A DNA stretch of 64,000 bases from Lineus longissimus (Eukaryota > Nemertea > Pilidiophora > Heteronemertea > Lineidae). Shown piece after piece: positions 33,315 through 44,613 of the stretch. Under the pieces are notes generated by a model, which was given only the letters and a program-made list of their open reading frames with translations, was not told the origin of the DNA and did not search any database. The position numbers and the translations under genes are program-made. Where the stretch lies: NCBI RefSeq assembly GCF_910592395.1, contig NC_088325.1:8372109-8436108 (forward strand). The letters run 5' to 3'. Position 1 is the stretch's first letter, and each line of letters starts with the position of its first letter.

Positions 33315-34457
33315 ACAGTTTTTAGCTCACCTCTTAGCAGAGGTGAGCTTATCCCATACCGTGGCGTCCGTCGTCCGTCGTCGTCGTCGTCGTCGTCGTC
33401 CGTCGTCGTCGTCGTCCGTCGTCCGTTAGCAGGGCACGTTTCGTAACTGTTAGAGCTATTGAGTTGAAACTTGGTACACATGTACCCTTATGTAATGACA
33501 CCTTGGAGACCAAGTTTCGGTCCGATTCGTTTCATGGTTTGGCCACCAGGGGGCCAAACGTTAAAAGTGAAAATATGCAATATCTCCCTTAATAGTAGTC
33601 GGGAAATTTTGAAAAAAATATGGTAGGTACTTCTAGCAAAGGTGCATCATATATCCTCCGGGTTTTTGATTTGACCTCCTTTTCAAGGTCACAGAGGTCA
33701 AATGGTGTAAATTGGCCGTTAGGATGTAACGATGGCACGTTTCTAAACTGCAATGACTATTGATACCAAATTTGGTACACATTTACCCCTTAGTCAGGTG
33801 ATCTCAGGGACCGAAGTTTGGTCCAATATGATTCACCACTTGACCACCAGGGGGCAAAATCCAAAAACCTTAAAAATGTGATTATTCCTTAACTTCTTGC
33901 CCGATTGCCACCAATTTGATATCATGGGTACATCTAACCACCATACAGTATATGTCACACAGGTTTTCAATTTGACCTTCTTGTCAAGGTCACAGAGGTC
34001 AAATGACGTAAATTCGCTGTCAGGCCGTAACTATGGCACGTTTCTTAACTGCAATGACTATTGATCACAAATTAAGTACACATGTACCCCTTGGTCAGGT
34101 GATCTCAGGTACCGAAGTTTGGTGCGATCTGATTTGCCGTTTGGCCTCCAGGGAGGGGGCCAAATCCTAAATTCATCAAAATGCCATTATTCCTAGTAAT
34201 GACTTGCCCGATTGGCACCAATTTTATATCATAGGTACATCTAATTCTAACAACCATTCAATGTGTCACCCGGGTCTTCTTTGATTTGACCTACTTTTCA
34301 AGGTCACAGAGGTCGAATGTACTGTAAATTGGCCATTTTGGGGAAATTGTAATTGCTTCGACCTACATCAAACCTAACACGACATGACACAATACCATGC
34401 TCTTTATCCATCTTTCCTCCACATGAGGTGAGCACAATGGCCCTGGCCATTTTTATA
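33315..34457 (+). mobile_element. Dispersed repeat R1 (CGTCC-headed, three internal units of about 300 bp)
   Basis: Head: a hairpin (AGCTCACCTCT TAGC AGAGGTGAGCT), then a CGT/CCGTCGTC tract. Body: three diverged units of about 300 bp, each with TGGCACGTTTC..AAC, GGTACACATGTACCC, a CCAGGGGG box and AAGGTCACAGAGGTCAAATG. Tail: GAGGTGAGCACAATGGCCCT. A near-identical copy lies at 59538-60678; diverged copies are R2 and R3. No protein coding. The class is unknown to me; it behaves as a non-autonomous dispersed element. Confidence 0.8.
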
Positions 34458-34974
34458 CCAATATCCCAGTATCAAGGTTGGTTAAGCTAGGTTAGCAAAT
34501 GCAACATTACAGCAGAGGGCAGGGAGGTAGTGTTTACATAATCTAAAACGAAAGTCAAATTAACTTGACATAATTGGAACTTATATGTTTCGAAACTCGT
34601 AAGTTACAACACCAAATCCTGCTATGGCCACACAGGGCCGAAATTCAACTACTGGCCCCCGTATCTCAAAATAGGTCCACCCCATCCATGAATCCCATCT
34701 ATCTTTAGCTCACTTTAGTAACTTCATTGTTGTTGTTGTCTGATAACCGTGCACCTGTTATGTGTTTGCACAAAATAAAGGCCCAGCTTCTGAACCCTGA
34801 ACATACTGTGTATACTAACTGATAACGGTAGCCTAATTTTTTTACACTATGCATGTATAGGAATTTCAATGAAAAATCGACACAGAAAAATTTCTGTGAA
34901 AAACCTATGCATGTAGAATCCATGAAAAATCTATTTGGAAAATTTTCTATATAGATTTTTTTACAGACTTTTGG
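34458..34974. other. Spacer between R1 and R2
   Basis: AT-rich, with pieces of the CTATATAGATTTT palindromic family near 34865-34965. No gene. Confidence 0.4.
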
Positions 34975-35927
34975 GGAGTCTATACGATAGCCCTGTGTCC
35001 GTCGTCGTCCGTCATCGTCGTCGTCCGTATCCTGTGTGGCACGTTTCTTAACCGCTTGTGCTATGGACTCGAAACTTTGTACACATGACCTCCTAGGTCA
35101 GAGGTACTCTGACACTGAATTTCGGTCCAGTCTGGTTCATGACTTGGCCACCAGGGGGCCAAAACTGAAAATATAAAAAGTGTGATATGTCTCCTATTAA
35201 TGATCCGTTTTCAATAAAACTTTAATGGTAGGTACTCCTAGCAAGGATACATCACATATCATACGGGTTTTTGATTTGACCTCCTCAAGGTCACGGAGGT
35301 CCACCACTTGACCACCAGGGGGCAAAATCCAAAAACCTTAAAAATTTGATTATTCCTTAACTTCTTGCCCGATTGCCACCAATTTGATATCATGGGTACA
35401 TCTAACCACCATACAGTATATGTAACACAGGTTTTTAATTTTACCTACTTTTCAAGGTCACAGAGGTCAAATGGCGTAAATTGGCCGTCAGGCCGTAACT
35501 ATGGCACGTTTCTTAACCGCAATGACTATTGATCACAAATTAAGTACATTTGTACCCATTGGTCAGGTGATCTCAGGTACTGAAGTTTGGTTCGATCTGA
35601 TTTGCCGTTTGGCCTCCAGGGAGGGGGCCAAATCCAAAATTCTTCAAAATGCTATTATTCCTTAATTACTTGCCCGATTGGCACCACTTTTTTATATCAT
35701 AGGTACATCTAATTCTAACAACCATTCAATGTGTCACCCGGGCCTTATTTGATTTGACCTACTTTTCAAGGTCACAGAGGTCAAATGTACTGTAAATTGG
35801 CCGTTTTGGGGAAATTGTAATTGGTTGGACCTACATCAAACCTAACACTACATGACACAATACCATGCTCTTCATCCATCTTTCCTCCATATGAGGTGAG
35901 CACAATGGCCCTGGCCATTTCATTTGC
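34975..35927 (+). mobile_element. Dispersed repeat R2
   Basis: Same body and tail as R1 (TGAGCACAATGGCCCTGGCC), but a different head (GGGGAGTCTATACGATAGCC) shared with R3, and an internal deletion that joins unit 1 to unit 2 near 35288. It lies about 520 bp after R1 in the same intron and orientation. Confidence 0.75.
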
Positions 35928-36193
35928 CTGTGTAAGGTAGATTGACTCGACCACTCTCTAGATTACATTAGAGAGAGAGAGAGTGACCTGGAACTGGCCA
36001 ATAGTGGTTACCTGGCAGGAGCTTTACCTTAATTTATGACTAAAACAGACAACTCATATGAATAACCAACTGTTGAAATTTTTTTGGCGTCGTTAAAACA
36101 CTGAAACTTTTTCCTAGCCGAAGATCCTGCCAATGCCATTCCAAAATTCTGGTCAAGGATTACAAAAATAAAATCATTATTTATAGGCCCTGG

Positions 36194-36802
36194 CAGTGAC
36201 GCTGAAAGGGTGGATGTCGTCCTGGGTGCCGACAAATGGTACCCAGGTTCGAGATCGACTGGACAATAAGCACCATGGGTGCCATTACACCAGACAAACA
36301 GCACCCAGCTTCTTCTTCTACAATTTTGCTATACCTACAACCGAGGCTGGCCCCACGCATGGCTCACGGAGGTCACGTGTCACGATAACCATCATTTTGC
36401 AAGATGGAGCAATATCGACTGATTTTCAAGAAAAATACGCACCAAATCCATTCATTTTGTCATCACACAAATTTTCATTCTCTGAATATATCCCTCCTAC
36501 ATACCTTTTCTGAATTAATCATCTGAAATGTGCTTTCAAAGACCTATAGGCCTAAACGCGTTTTTTTCTGTTTATCTGTTCTTTTTATTTCGCGCACTGC
36601 TAATGCCGCAAGTACCACGGCGCGAGGTAAAATGAGATTGCAAGAAACGTCCTCGTCCCTAAGATTCGTAAGCCAGGCAAAAAGAAGCTGGGTGCTGTTT
36701 GTCTAGTGTAATGGCACCCAGGGTGCTTATTGTCCAGTCGATCACGAACCTGGGTACCATTTGTCGGCACCCAGGACGACATCCACCCTTTCAGCGGCAG
36801 TG
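36194..36802. mobile_element. Foldback element with arms of about 120 bp
   Basis: 36194-36313 and 36682-36802 are inverted copies with only a few mismatches, both reading GCTGAAAGGGTGGATGTCGT, then CTGGGTGCCGACAAATGG, from the outside in. The central 370 bp shows no coding capacity. A non-autonomous DNA transposon of foldback/MITE type is the simplest reading. A diverged partial copy is near 28736. Confidence 0.75.
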
Positions 36803-37557
36803 ACCGCCTCAGCGCTACCACGCGGGGCCTAATGGTATTAGGCTATCTCTAAAGGTTCCTTTAAGAAAAATATGCTGATATATGAATAACAAGTGCTAAC
36901 CTTAACTAGATACAATGAAACTTTTGATGCAGATATTTCGGAAGTAAGCTCAGGATGTTGTTCTTGTCGCTAGGATAAACTCAAATCATGAGTCCAGATC
37001 GGCCGTAAAGAAAATGGATCTATCTTGTTTTCTTTTTTAAAGTGCATCAAAGATTTTTTTTATGTTTTCAGTTTTATGTGTTACTGTTGGAATGAAGCAG
37101 TCATAAATGATCATAACAATACTTTTTACCCCAATTTTTTAAAGTAAAATGCACTGATAAGGCTCTGTATAGACGAGTAGAACAAAAGTTGCACTTGTGA
37201 AATTTTGTACATTTTCTTTACCGACCATCTGGTGGACACATGATTTGAGTTTATCCCCTGGGGAAATGGTGTAAAGGTATGGGATTTGGGAAATGACAGA
37301 TTGGGCCCCCAAGGCTTGAAATAACTTTTTTAAGGCCTGGAGCAAATTTGCTTAGGAATATTTTTTGTCCTTTGGGTAGCAACTTTTTTGTACAAAGTAA
37401 TGGGAAAAAACTTAATCTCCAATGGGCACATATTGATGATCCAGGTGATGGTGATTGTCTTCGTGTGCATTGCGCTATTCCAGTGCTTCTTCACATCACC
37501 CTGTTTGAGACTGGAGCCAGAAATTCCCTTCACAAAGTTCTTCATTGGTTTAAGGAA

Positions 37558-37720
37558 TTAATACCGAGCTGGCGGTCATTGGTTGTATAATCAAGACCGC
37601 TCGGGTAGACCGAAAATGCAGTCCAAAACCCGAGGCGCTTCGCCGAGGGTTTTGGACGTAATTTGAGGTCTACCCGAGCGGTCTTGATTATACAACCAAT
37701 GACCGACAGCGAGGTATTAA
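37558..37720. mobile_element. Palindromic foldback element, 163 bp
   Basis: Outer arms of about 54 bp (TTAATACC, then GGTCATTGGTTGTATAATCA, AGACCGCTCGGGTAGACC) are almost perfect inverted repeats. Inside them GTCCAAAACCC..GGGTTTTGGAC forms a second nested hairpin. A relative, GCGGTCATTGGTT..CAAGACCGCTC, occurs at about 38099-38130. Confidence 0.8.
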
Positions 37721-38181
37721 TTTCTATTCTAAAAGGTTTCAAAATTAAACAAATTAAATACGATTTGAAAGGTATATATGTTCCGTTTTCGTCAAAGAAT
37801 TATCCAGCCTGGTGTCCGGAACTCCGCCATATTGTTGCTTGTGAAGATGACGTCACGCAGCAAGGGAATTCCCAGTCTGCTAGCTCGATTTCTACCATTT
37901 CCTCGTCTTTGACCTCTTCTGAATCCTGACTGACGACCTCGAAAGAGTCCTCGGGTATCCTCCCTACTTCACAAATCCCAATATATCGGGGAATACTTCA
38001 AAATCTCGTGTTCTTGACATTGTTTTGTGGAGCTGAGTCGTTGCTTCTTGGTGAAAATAATTCGTCTGCTAAAATTCAGAATTTTATACCTACCCAGGCG
38101 GTCATTGGTTACGATACCAAGACCGCTCCAATCAAAACGAGGCGTAATGTATTTTGTATTAGAAACAATGATATACTGTGA

Positions 38182-38460
38182 CTAAGGCCTTTTAGAATTC
38201 ACTAAATTCACATGTTTCCTACACACTTTGCAGTGCAATTTGGTGACCTTTCCCCCCATTTTTTGATAGGAAATCCATCGTTTTTTCGGATCGAAATCTG
38301 CCACCCAGCCAGCTACTGTCGATTCCTTGACGCCGGCCATGTTGAATACCAACCTCGCGGGCATAAATAATGCTCTGCATATGGGGTGCACTGTGCACAA
38401 TTGCGGTACCTGGAGCAGAGGTTGTGTACGCGATTGGGCTGACTCCTTGGGTTGACTCAA
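38182..38460 (-). other. Weak ORF with one CxxC, possible zinc-finger exon fragment
   Basis: 92 codons ending WISYQKMGGKVTKLHCKVCR, which recalls the start of a BED-like or other transposon-type zinc finger. The second half of a finger is missing before the stop. No good splice partner was found. Could be chance or an old transposon exon. Confidence 0.2.
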
Positions 38461-38477
38461 TGATGTAACGGGGGCCG

Positions 38478-38690
38478 TCTCAGTGGTTTGAAATTGCTTA
38501 TCGCAGTTTTGTATTTCACTATTAAAAGCATGGGTTCACAAAATCACGATTTCGTATCGCAAAATGCGATGCGATGCACCTGGCCATCTCAGTGATTTGA
38601 AATTGCTAATCGCAGTTTTGTATTTCGCTATTAAAAGCATGGGTTCACAAAATCACGATTTCGTATCGCAAAATGCGATGCGATGCACCT
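38478..38690. repeat. Tandem duplication of about 110 bp, two copies
   Basis: Two nearly identical copies, each with TTTGAAATTGCT(T/A)ATCGCA, ATTAAAAGCATGGGTTCACA and AAAATGCGATGCGATGCACC. Very recent by similarity. Lies 215 bp upstream of the zinc-finger exon. Confidence 0.8.
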
Positions 38691-38905
38691 ATTTCAAGCC
38701 TTGGCCCCAATCCAGTCAGTCACTGACCAGTGATTCATCAGTGTTTTCCGATTACCCAACTTAATACATAAAGGTAGATTTTTTTCAGCAAATATGCCAT
38801 GGATATGTGTGAGACACACACATACAGCAAAATGTAAGAGAATACGTAGTTTTATTGAATGAAAGTTTCCCATGAACTTTATTCGTTATCTTCTTGTATT
38901 TGCAG

Positions 38906-40302
38906 TTTCATCTTTTGGCTACGATGGTAAAATCAAGTTGAAAAGTCAAACAGAAGGGATTTGTTGGTCATTTACGAGATTCTCACAGGAAAATGTGACT
39001 GCCTTGAAGAATAAAGAGTCTTTTGACTCTGACCTCTCCACTAAAGAATTCCTGAAGAAAAGTAATCTGATTCAACATGAACTCATGAATACAGGAGAAA
39101 GATCATTTCAATGTGACCAGTGTCACAAAGCTTTTAAGCGAAGTGGTGAGCTTTTGTCTCATCAGCGTATTCATACCAGAAAAAGACCATTTGCTTGTGA
39201 CAAGTGTGGTAAAACATTCATGTGGAATAGTGATCTTTTGAAGCATAAACGTACTCACACTGGAGAAAGACCATTTGCTTGTGACCAGTGCAAGGCAGCA
39301 TTTTCTCAGCGTAGTAGTCTTTTTCAGCACAAATATATTCATACAGGAGAAAGACCATTTGCCTGCGACCAGTGCGATGCAGCCTTCTCACAGCGCAGTA
39401 GTCTTTTTCAACACAAACATATTCATACAGGAGAAAGACCATTCACATGTGACCAGTGTGATAAAACTTTTACCTCTAAAACTAGTCTAGCAAAACATAA
39501 ACAGATTCATTCAGGAAAAAGACCATTCGCTTGTAACCAGTGTGATAAAACTTTCACACAGAGTACTGGCCTTTTTCATCATAAATATACTCATACAGGG
39601 GAGAGACCATTTATATGTTCCCAGTGTGGTAAAGGATTGACTACTAATAGTGGTCTTCTGGCGCATGAGCGTACTCATACAGGAGAAAGACCATTTGCGT
39701 GTGACCAGTGTGATAATATATTTACACAGAGGAGTGCTCTCAATCGTCATAAGCGTATACATACTGGGGAAAAGAAATATGCCTGTGATCAGTGTGATAA
39801 AACGTTTACACAGAGTTGTGTTCTCTCTCGCCATAAGCGGAGTATTCATTCAGGAGAAAGACCATTCATATGTATGCATTGTGATAAAGCATTCACCACA
39901 CAAGATACCCTCGTAAAACATAAACGAATTCATACAGGAGAAAAGCCGTTTGCCTGTGATGAATGTGATAAGACATTCACGCAGCGTACAGGTCTTTTCC
40001 TTCATAAATACATTCATACTGGAGAAAGGCCGTTCAAGTGTCACCAGTGTGATAAGGCATTCACTTCTCAAGCTAGTCTTCTAGAGCATGGTCATATTCA
40101 TACAGGAGAAAGACCATTTGTATGTGACCAGTGTGATAGCACATTTGCCCAGAAGAGTGCTCTAATTCGTCATCAGCGTATTCATACAGGAGAAAAACCT
40201 TTTTCATGCGATCAGTGTGATAAAACATTTGCACAGAGTTGTGTGCTCACTCGGCATAAGCGTAGTATTCATTCAAGGGAAAGTAAGAAGTGGGAAAAAT
40301 GA
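38906..40302 (+). CDS. C2H2 zinc-finger gene, exon with 14 zinc fingers
   Basis: After acceptor cttgtatttgcag (phase 1) come 465 codons ending in a stop. A short leader and one degenerate finger lacking its cysteines precede 14 consecutive C2H2 fingers of the form CDQCDKTF..L..HK..H, joined by TGERPF/TGEKPF linkers. Fingers 9 and 14 have four residues between the histidines (HKRSIH) instead of three. The protein should bind DNA as a sequence-specific regulator in the nucleus. Neighbouring fingers are very similar (fingers 3 and 4 share QRSSLFQHK), a sign of recent tandem duplication. A dispersed repeat begins about 25 bp after the stop. Confidence 0.88.
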
Positions 40303-40326
40303 AATGATTTTGTTCTCAATTTCTGG

Positions 40327-41290
40327 TTTTTGGCTCCCCGAAGGGGAGTCTATACAACGCTGTGTCCATCGTCGTTGTTGTCTGTATCCTGTTTCAAAAA
40401 CAGTGGCACGTTTCTTAACCGCTAGAGCTATTAACTAGAAAATTTGTACACATGACCCCCAGGTCAGGTGACCTCTGACAATGATTTTCGGTCCAATCTG
40501 ATTTTTGACTTGGCCACCAGGGGGCCAGAAGTGGAAACCTAAAAAGTGTGTTATCTCTCTTATGAGTGACTCGTTTTTGATAAAATTGTATGGTAGGTTC
40601 GGTTGTCCGTCGTAGTTGTTGTTTGTATCCTGTTTCAAAAACATTGGCACGTTTCTTAACCGCTAAAGCTATGAACTTGAAACTTTGACACAGGACCCCC
40701 CCCCAGGTCAGGTGACCTCTGACAATGAATTTCAGTCCGATGTGACTTTTGACTTGGCCACCAGGGGCCAGAGGTGGAAACCTAAAAAGTGTGATGTCTC
40801 TTTGAGTGACTCGTTTCCGATAAAAAGTTTTTGTAAGGTTCTCCAAGCAAGGATACATCAAAAATTATGTGGGTTTTTGATTTGACCTAATTTTCAAGGT
40901 CACAGAGGTCAAATGGCAGAAATTGGTTGTTTGAGTGGGACTATGGCACGTTTCTTAACCGCTATAACTATGAGCTTGAAATTTGGTACACATGACTCCC
41001 TACGTCATGTTACCTCTGACACTGAATTGCGGTCTGATCTGAATCTTGACTTGGCCACCAGGAGGCAAAAACTAAAAAAGGTAAAAAGTGCAATATCTCG
41101 CTTATTAGTGACTTGTTTTCGATGATATTTTTGTGGTAGGTACTCAAGGCAAGAATACATTACATATCGTACCGACTTTGGTTTGACCTATATACTACAC
41201 ATGTAGCATGTTTCTTAATCATGAGTTCCTAACAACCAAATACATGTATGTATACGGTGAGCACAATGGCCCCTGGCCGTTTCATTCTAA
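40327..41290 (+). mobile_element. Dispersed repeat R3
   Basis: Head GGCTCCCCGAAGGGGAGTCT is a short hairpin. The body has three TGGCACGTTTCTTAACCGCT units at about 40405, 40646 and 40944, with TTGGCCACCAGGGGGCC boxes, ending in GTGAGCACAATGGCCC. More diverged than R1 and R4. It starts about 25 bp past the zinc-finger stop codon, so it probably lies in that gene's 3' UTR. Confidence 0.75.
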
Positions 41291-41408
41291 ATTCATTATT
41301 TAGGTTCTGGGAAGGTCCTTAATGAGTAGTCGTAAAGCTGTATGGAGAAGTGTACATCTAGAAAAAGGCAAGTTGGTGTTGCTAAGCCCAATTTACTCAC
41401 AAACTATA

Positions 41409-41575
41409 GGGCCCAAATTCATAAAAGGCGTTTAAGGGTTAGACATGTACAACTTCTCTCTAATCAGTTTCAGGGCCTATTCATATTCTGTGAAGATTCA
41501 CATCAAGGGCCAGAATCTGTCTATTCAGTAGTTAAACGCTGTTTTAAACTAAACACCCTTTATGAATTTGGCCCC
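41409..41575. mobile_element. MITE, about 167 bp, ends GGGCCCAAATTCATAAA
   Basis: The left end GGGCCCAAATTCATAAAAGG and the reverse complement of the right end (GGGGCCAAATTCATAAAGGG) match over about 27 bp. Non-coding. Confidence 0.65.
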
Positions 41576-41656
41576 ATGTGTTTTTTTTCAAACTGCTTTG
41601 AGTCCATTTCTATGACACTTATTCATGCATTCACGAGACGTTTGGCAGAGAAAAAT

Positions 41657-42151
41657 CATCCTGAGGAAATCGGGGGTTAATGTTCGCTTCTCTGGTCCGG
41701 CACACTTAGCCCGAAGACATTCGCCAGCGCAGAAGTAAGTGCACCCAATCAGAGCGTCGCTTACATTTGAGTCTAGGAATTTCAAAAACGATATCCAAAC
41801 TTGCATTCATTCTCCGGCGCAGTGGATAGTAGTGATAGTAGTCCTACACTATTCTTGAATGTTATCGCTGCTTTGGAGACTTGCATTTGATCATGCCGAC
41901 AATGAGAGAGCAGAGTCTCGTTGGAGGTGCGCACTGCAACTTCGATTCTAAGAGATCTGAGTGCGGTTTTCATTCATACAAATCATAACAGTACATTACT
42001 AGAACCGAGGTTGATAGTTCAATCTCGGTGCTGACTCAAAGGGGTTGTACGCCTGTGCATTACTTCACCAAATGAGGGCGAATGTCTCAGACTCAGGGGT
42101 TAGTGTGTGGGGCTGGAGAAGCGAACATTAAGCCCTGATTTCCTCAGGATG
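41657..42151. mobile_element. 495-bp MITE with about 40-bp TIRs and a 9-bp target duplication
   Basis: The ends read CATCCTGAGGAAATC(G/A)GGG, then TTAATGTTCGCTTCTC, in inverted orientation. GAGAAAAAT flanks the element on both sides (41648-41656 and 42152-42160), a perfect 9-bp target-site duplication. That length fits MuDR- or Merlin-type transposition. Non-coding interior. A shrunken relative with the same ends lies at about 59067-59126. Confidence 0.85.
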
Positions 42152-42311
42152 GAGAAAAATAAGTAGGTCTGCTCATTCCAAAGACATTCTTTGTTTCTCA
42201 TTATTAGAAATATTTCTGAAACCTGTAAGATGATCTACCACAGTGCTCTGTGTACTCGCCCTGAACTGATATCAGCTAGCAAACCAAATTTTTTAACTTT
42301 ACTTCATTTTT

Positions 42312-42700
42312 AGCTCACCTGGGCAAGCTGATGTAGTCTCGTCTTGTCCGTCGTCCGTCTGTCGGGCCTTCCGGCCGTCTATCGTTTGTCGCTAATGGTG
42401 GCATGTTTGCTCACTGTTGAGTCTAGAAAGTTGAAACTTGGAGTGTGGTTGTCTTATGGCGATATGACTTTACACACAAAAAAATCATCGCCATTTGACC
42501 TACTTACTGGGCTCCAGGCGGCCATCTTTAAAACCTTAATTTTGTCAATATCTCGTGAACACTGATTGCTAGAACCATGCAACTTTTACTGTCAATACTT
42601 CTTGTGATGTTTACTAAATGACTCTGAGGTGCAATAAACATGAATTTATTGAGACTTGTACTAAAACGGCATGGTGGCTGAATGTTACATCTTGACCGAC
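42312..42700 (+). repeat. Diverged dispersed repeat R5
   Basis: Begins TTAGCTCACCTGGGCAAGCT and GTCCGTCGTCCGTCTGTCGG, a head like that of R1, followed by GGTGGCATGTTTGCTCACTG. The body then diverges. Distant member or different subfamily. Confidence 0.5.
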
Positions 42701-43195
42701 CTCCATACTCAATCTTTGCACAAACTAATTATAGATCGTGACGTCATTACTAAGTGGCGCGATGTATGAAATGCTTGGGAACACTACATCCCTCCTTAAG
42801 TTAAAAAAAAGAGAATAGGTCACCAGCCAATGAATTACTTTTGGCTCAAGTTCAGAATATACTCAGAATATTAACTGTAGAATAAACTGTAAACTGTTAC
42901 TCAAACTAATTGTAGTAAACCAAATTACTCTGCACTTTTGCATTATTCAAGAAAAATGAATACTGTGTGAATCTAAAGAACTAGGAACTCCTATAGAATT
43001 TCACACAACATAATCCAAAATGATGGAATGATTGCAAACCATCAAAAATGTCCAAATTTTCCTGAAAATTAAACGGATTATCACAAGAGTCTACAATCTC
43101 CTGAAAATTAAACGGGTTATCACATGAGTCTATAAATCACGGTCCCTTGTTATAAATGGAACACAGAACTACACAGGATGATCCATACACAGTTA
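42700..43195. other. Gene-poor stretch
   Basis: Only a short tandem duplication (CTGAAAATTAAACGG(A/G)TTATC twice, about 43061-43130) was noticed. Confidence 0.4.
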
Positions 43196-44603
43196 CTAAG
43201 TAGAGTTCACAGTAACAATCAATCGAACCTGGCACACATAGTTTCTCAAGTAACGCGGTTCTTTCCTGGCGCGAGAGGATCTCCTCACAGGATTGTCTGC
43301 TTGAACCGGGGCAGGTTGCCGCTTGCCCTTGATTTCGGTACTTGTTCCTCCTTGATTTTGATCAAAGTCTTCCTCTATCTCGTCCAGACGACGCGTCTGA
43401 TCAGCAATGGCGGCATGATCAGGACTGGGAGTAATAATCGACTTGAAATAACTCGAATTGCGAGTGATCCGTTGATCACCTTGGGCAGCTGTGATCATTG
43501 ACCCTTTCACAGCTTCGACCTCGTAGGGGTCAGGACGAAAGGGTGGAATATTTTTCTCTTTCTGCTGGGTTTTCACCAACACAGTGTCTCCCTCTTTGAA
43601 CGGAGTGTGAGAATTGATACTTCTACACTTTTCAGCATACTGTTTCATAGTTTGTTTCGAAACTTTGTCTTTTTCAGCGATTTTGGCGTGGTCAACTCCG
43701 CGTTTGACAGTGGGCAGTTTGATTCAAACGTCACGATTGAACATAGCGGATGCTGGCGATTTGCCAGTTGAGCTGTGAGCCGGCTTTCCTCTAATAGTGA
43801 GGCGTGGGTGTGCCATAGATCACATCTGGGGGTAATCGTGATTCTCGTCCATGCATCAGAAAGAAAGGAGAGAATCTGGTCGATTCATGTACACTGGAGT
43901 TGTACGCGAGCGCTACTGGGCTCAGATGCAGATCCCAGTCGGTACCATTTTCTTTGGTGTTCTTTGCTATCATGTCCTTCAGTGTTTTATTAAACTGCTC
44001 CACCTTGCCATTTCCTTGAGGATGATAGGCGGTGGTTCGTGATTTGTAAATCTCTAAAAGGACACACAGTTCCTGGCAGACGTCGGCTTCAAACTGTCTG
44101 CCCTGATCCGAGTGGTAACTCTCAGGGACTCCGTGGTCCCGGACATATTCACGGAACAAAATATCGAATACAGTTCGAGCTGTTTGGTCCTTCATTGCGT
44201 ATACGTTGGAATATTTCGTGAAATGATCTTCGACCACCAGGGTATAATGGGTCTGGGTGATGCAGGTAGCTCTGTGATGTCCTTGGCTACCAATTCAAAT
44301 GGCCGGCTGGTTTTGATGCTCTCCATTGGTGCTTTCATGCCTGGTACCGGCCTTCTGCGGGCTACACACAGGGGACAGGTGTGGCAAAAGTCGTGCACTT
44401 CTGCAATCATGCCTGGCCAGAAGAATCTGTCATTCACTTTGCACAGGGTTTTGTTCCAACCGAGGTGTGCGGCGGTTACCCCTGCATGAATATCTTGGAG
44501 AGCTGAGAGGCGTAGTCCTGGTACGTTGCCTTCCCTTACTGGGTTTTTCCACTTTTTCATTAATGACATGGGGCGATATGAACCACCTGTGTTTTCTCTA
44601 GCG
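43196..44603 (-). pseudogene. Ty3/gypsy integrase remnant (minus strand)
   Basis: Three overlapping open segments make one broken integrase. 44192-44603 carries the HHCC zinc domain (DIHAGVTAAHLG, CHTCPLC). 43791-44237 carries the catalytic core (SDQGRQFEADV, TTAYHPQGNGKVEQFNKT, holding the second Asp and the Glu). 43196-43648 is the C-terminal region (FKEGDTVLVKT). Frames shift between segments and no reverse transcriptase precedes them. They abut, head to head, the gag start of a plus-strand gypsy element at about 44614. They probably come from a separate, oppositely inserted copy. Confidence 0.8.
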
Positions 44604-44613
44604 AGACCCGCTA

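Noticed and set aside
36196-36821. Similar open frames on opposite strands near 36200 and 36700
   Set aside because: They are the two inverted arms of one foldback element translated twice.
37348-37590. 80-codon plus-strand open frame with DDPGDGDCLR
   Set aside because: Superficially like an OTU protease motif, but nothing else of the domain is present and it ends inside a foldback element.
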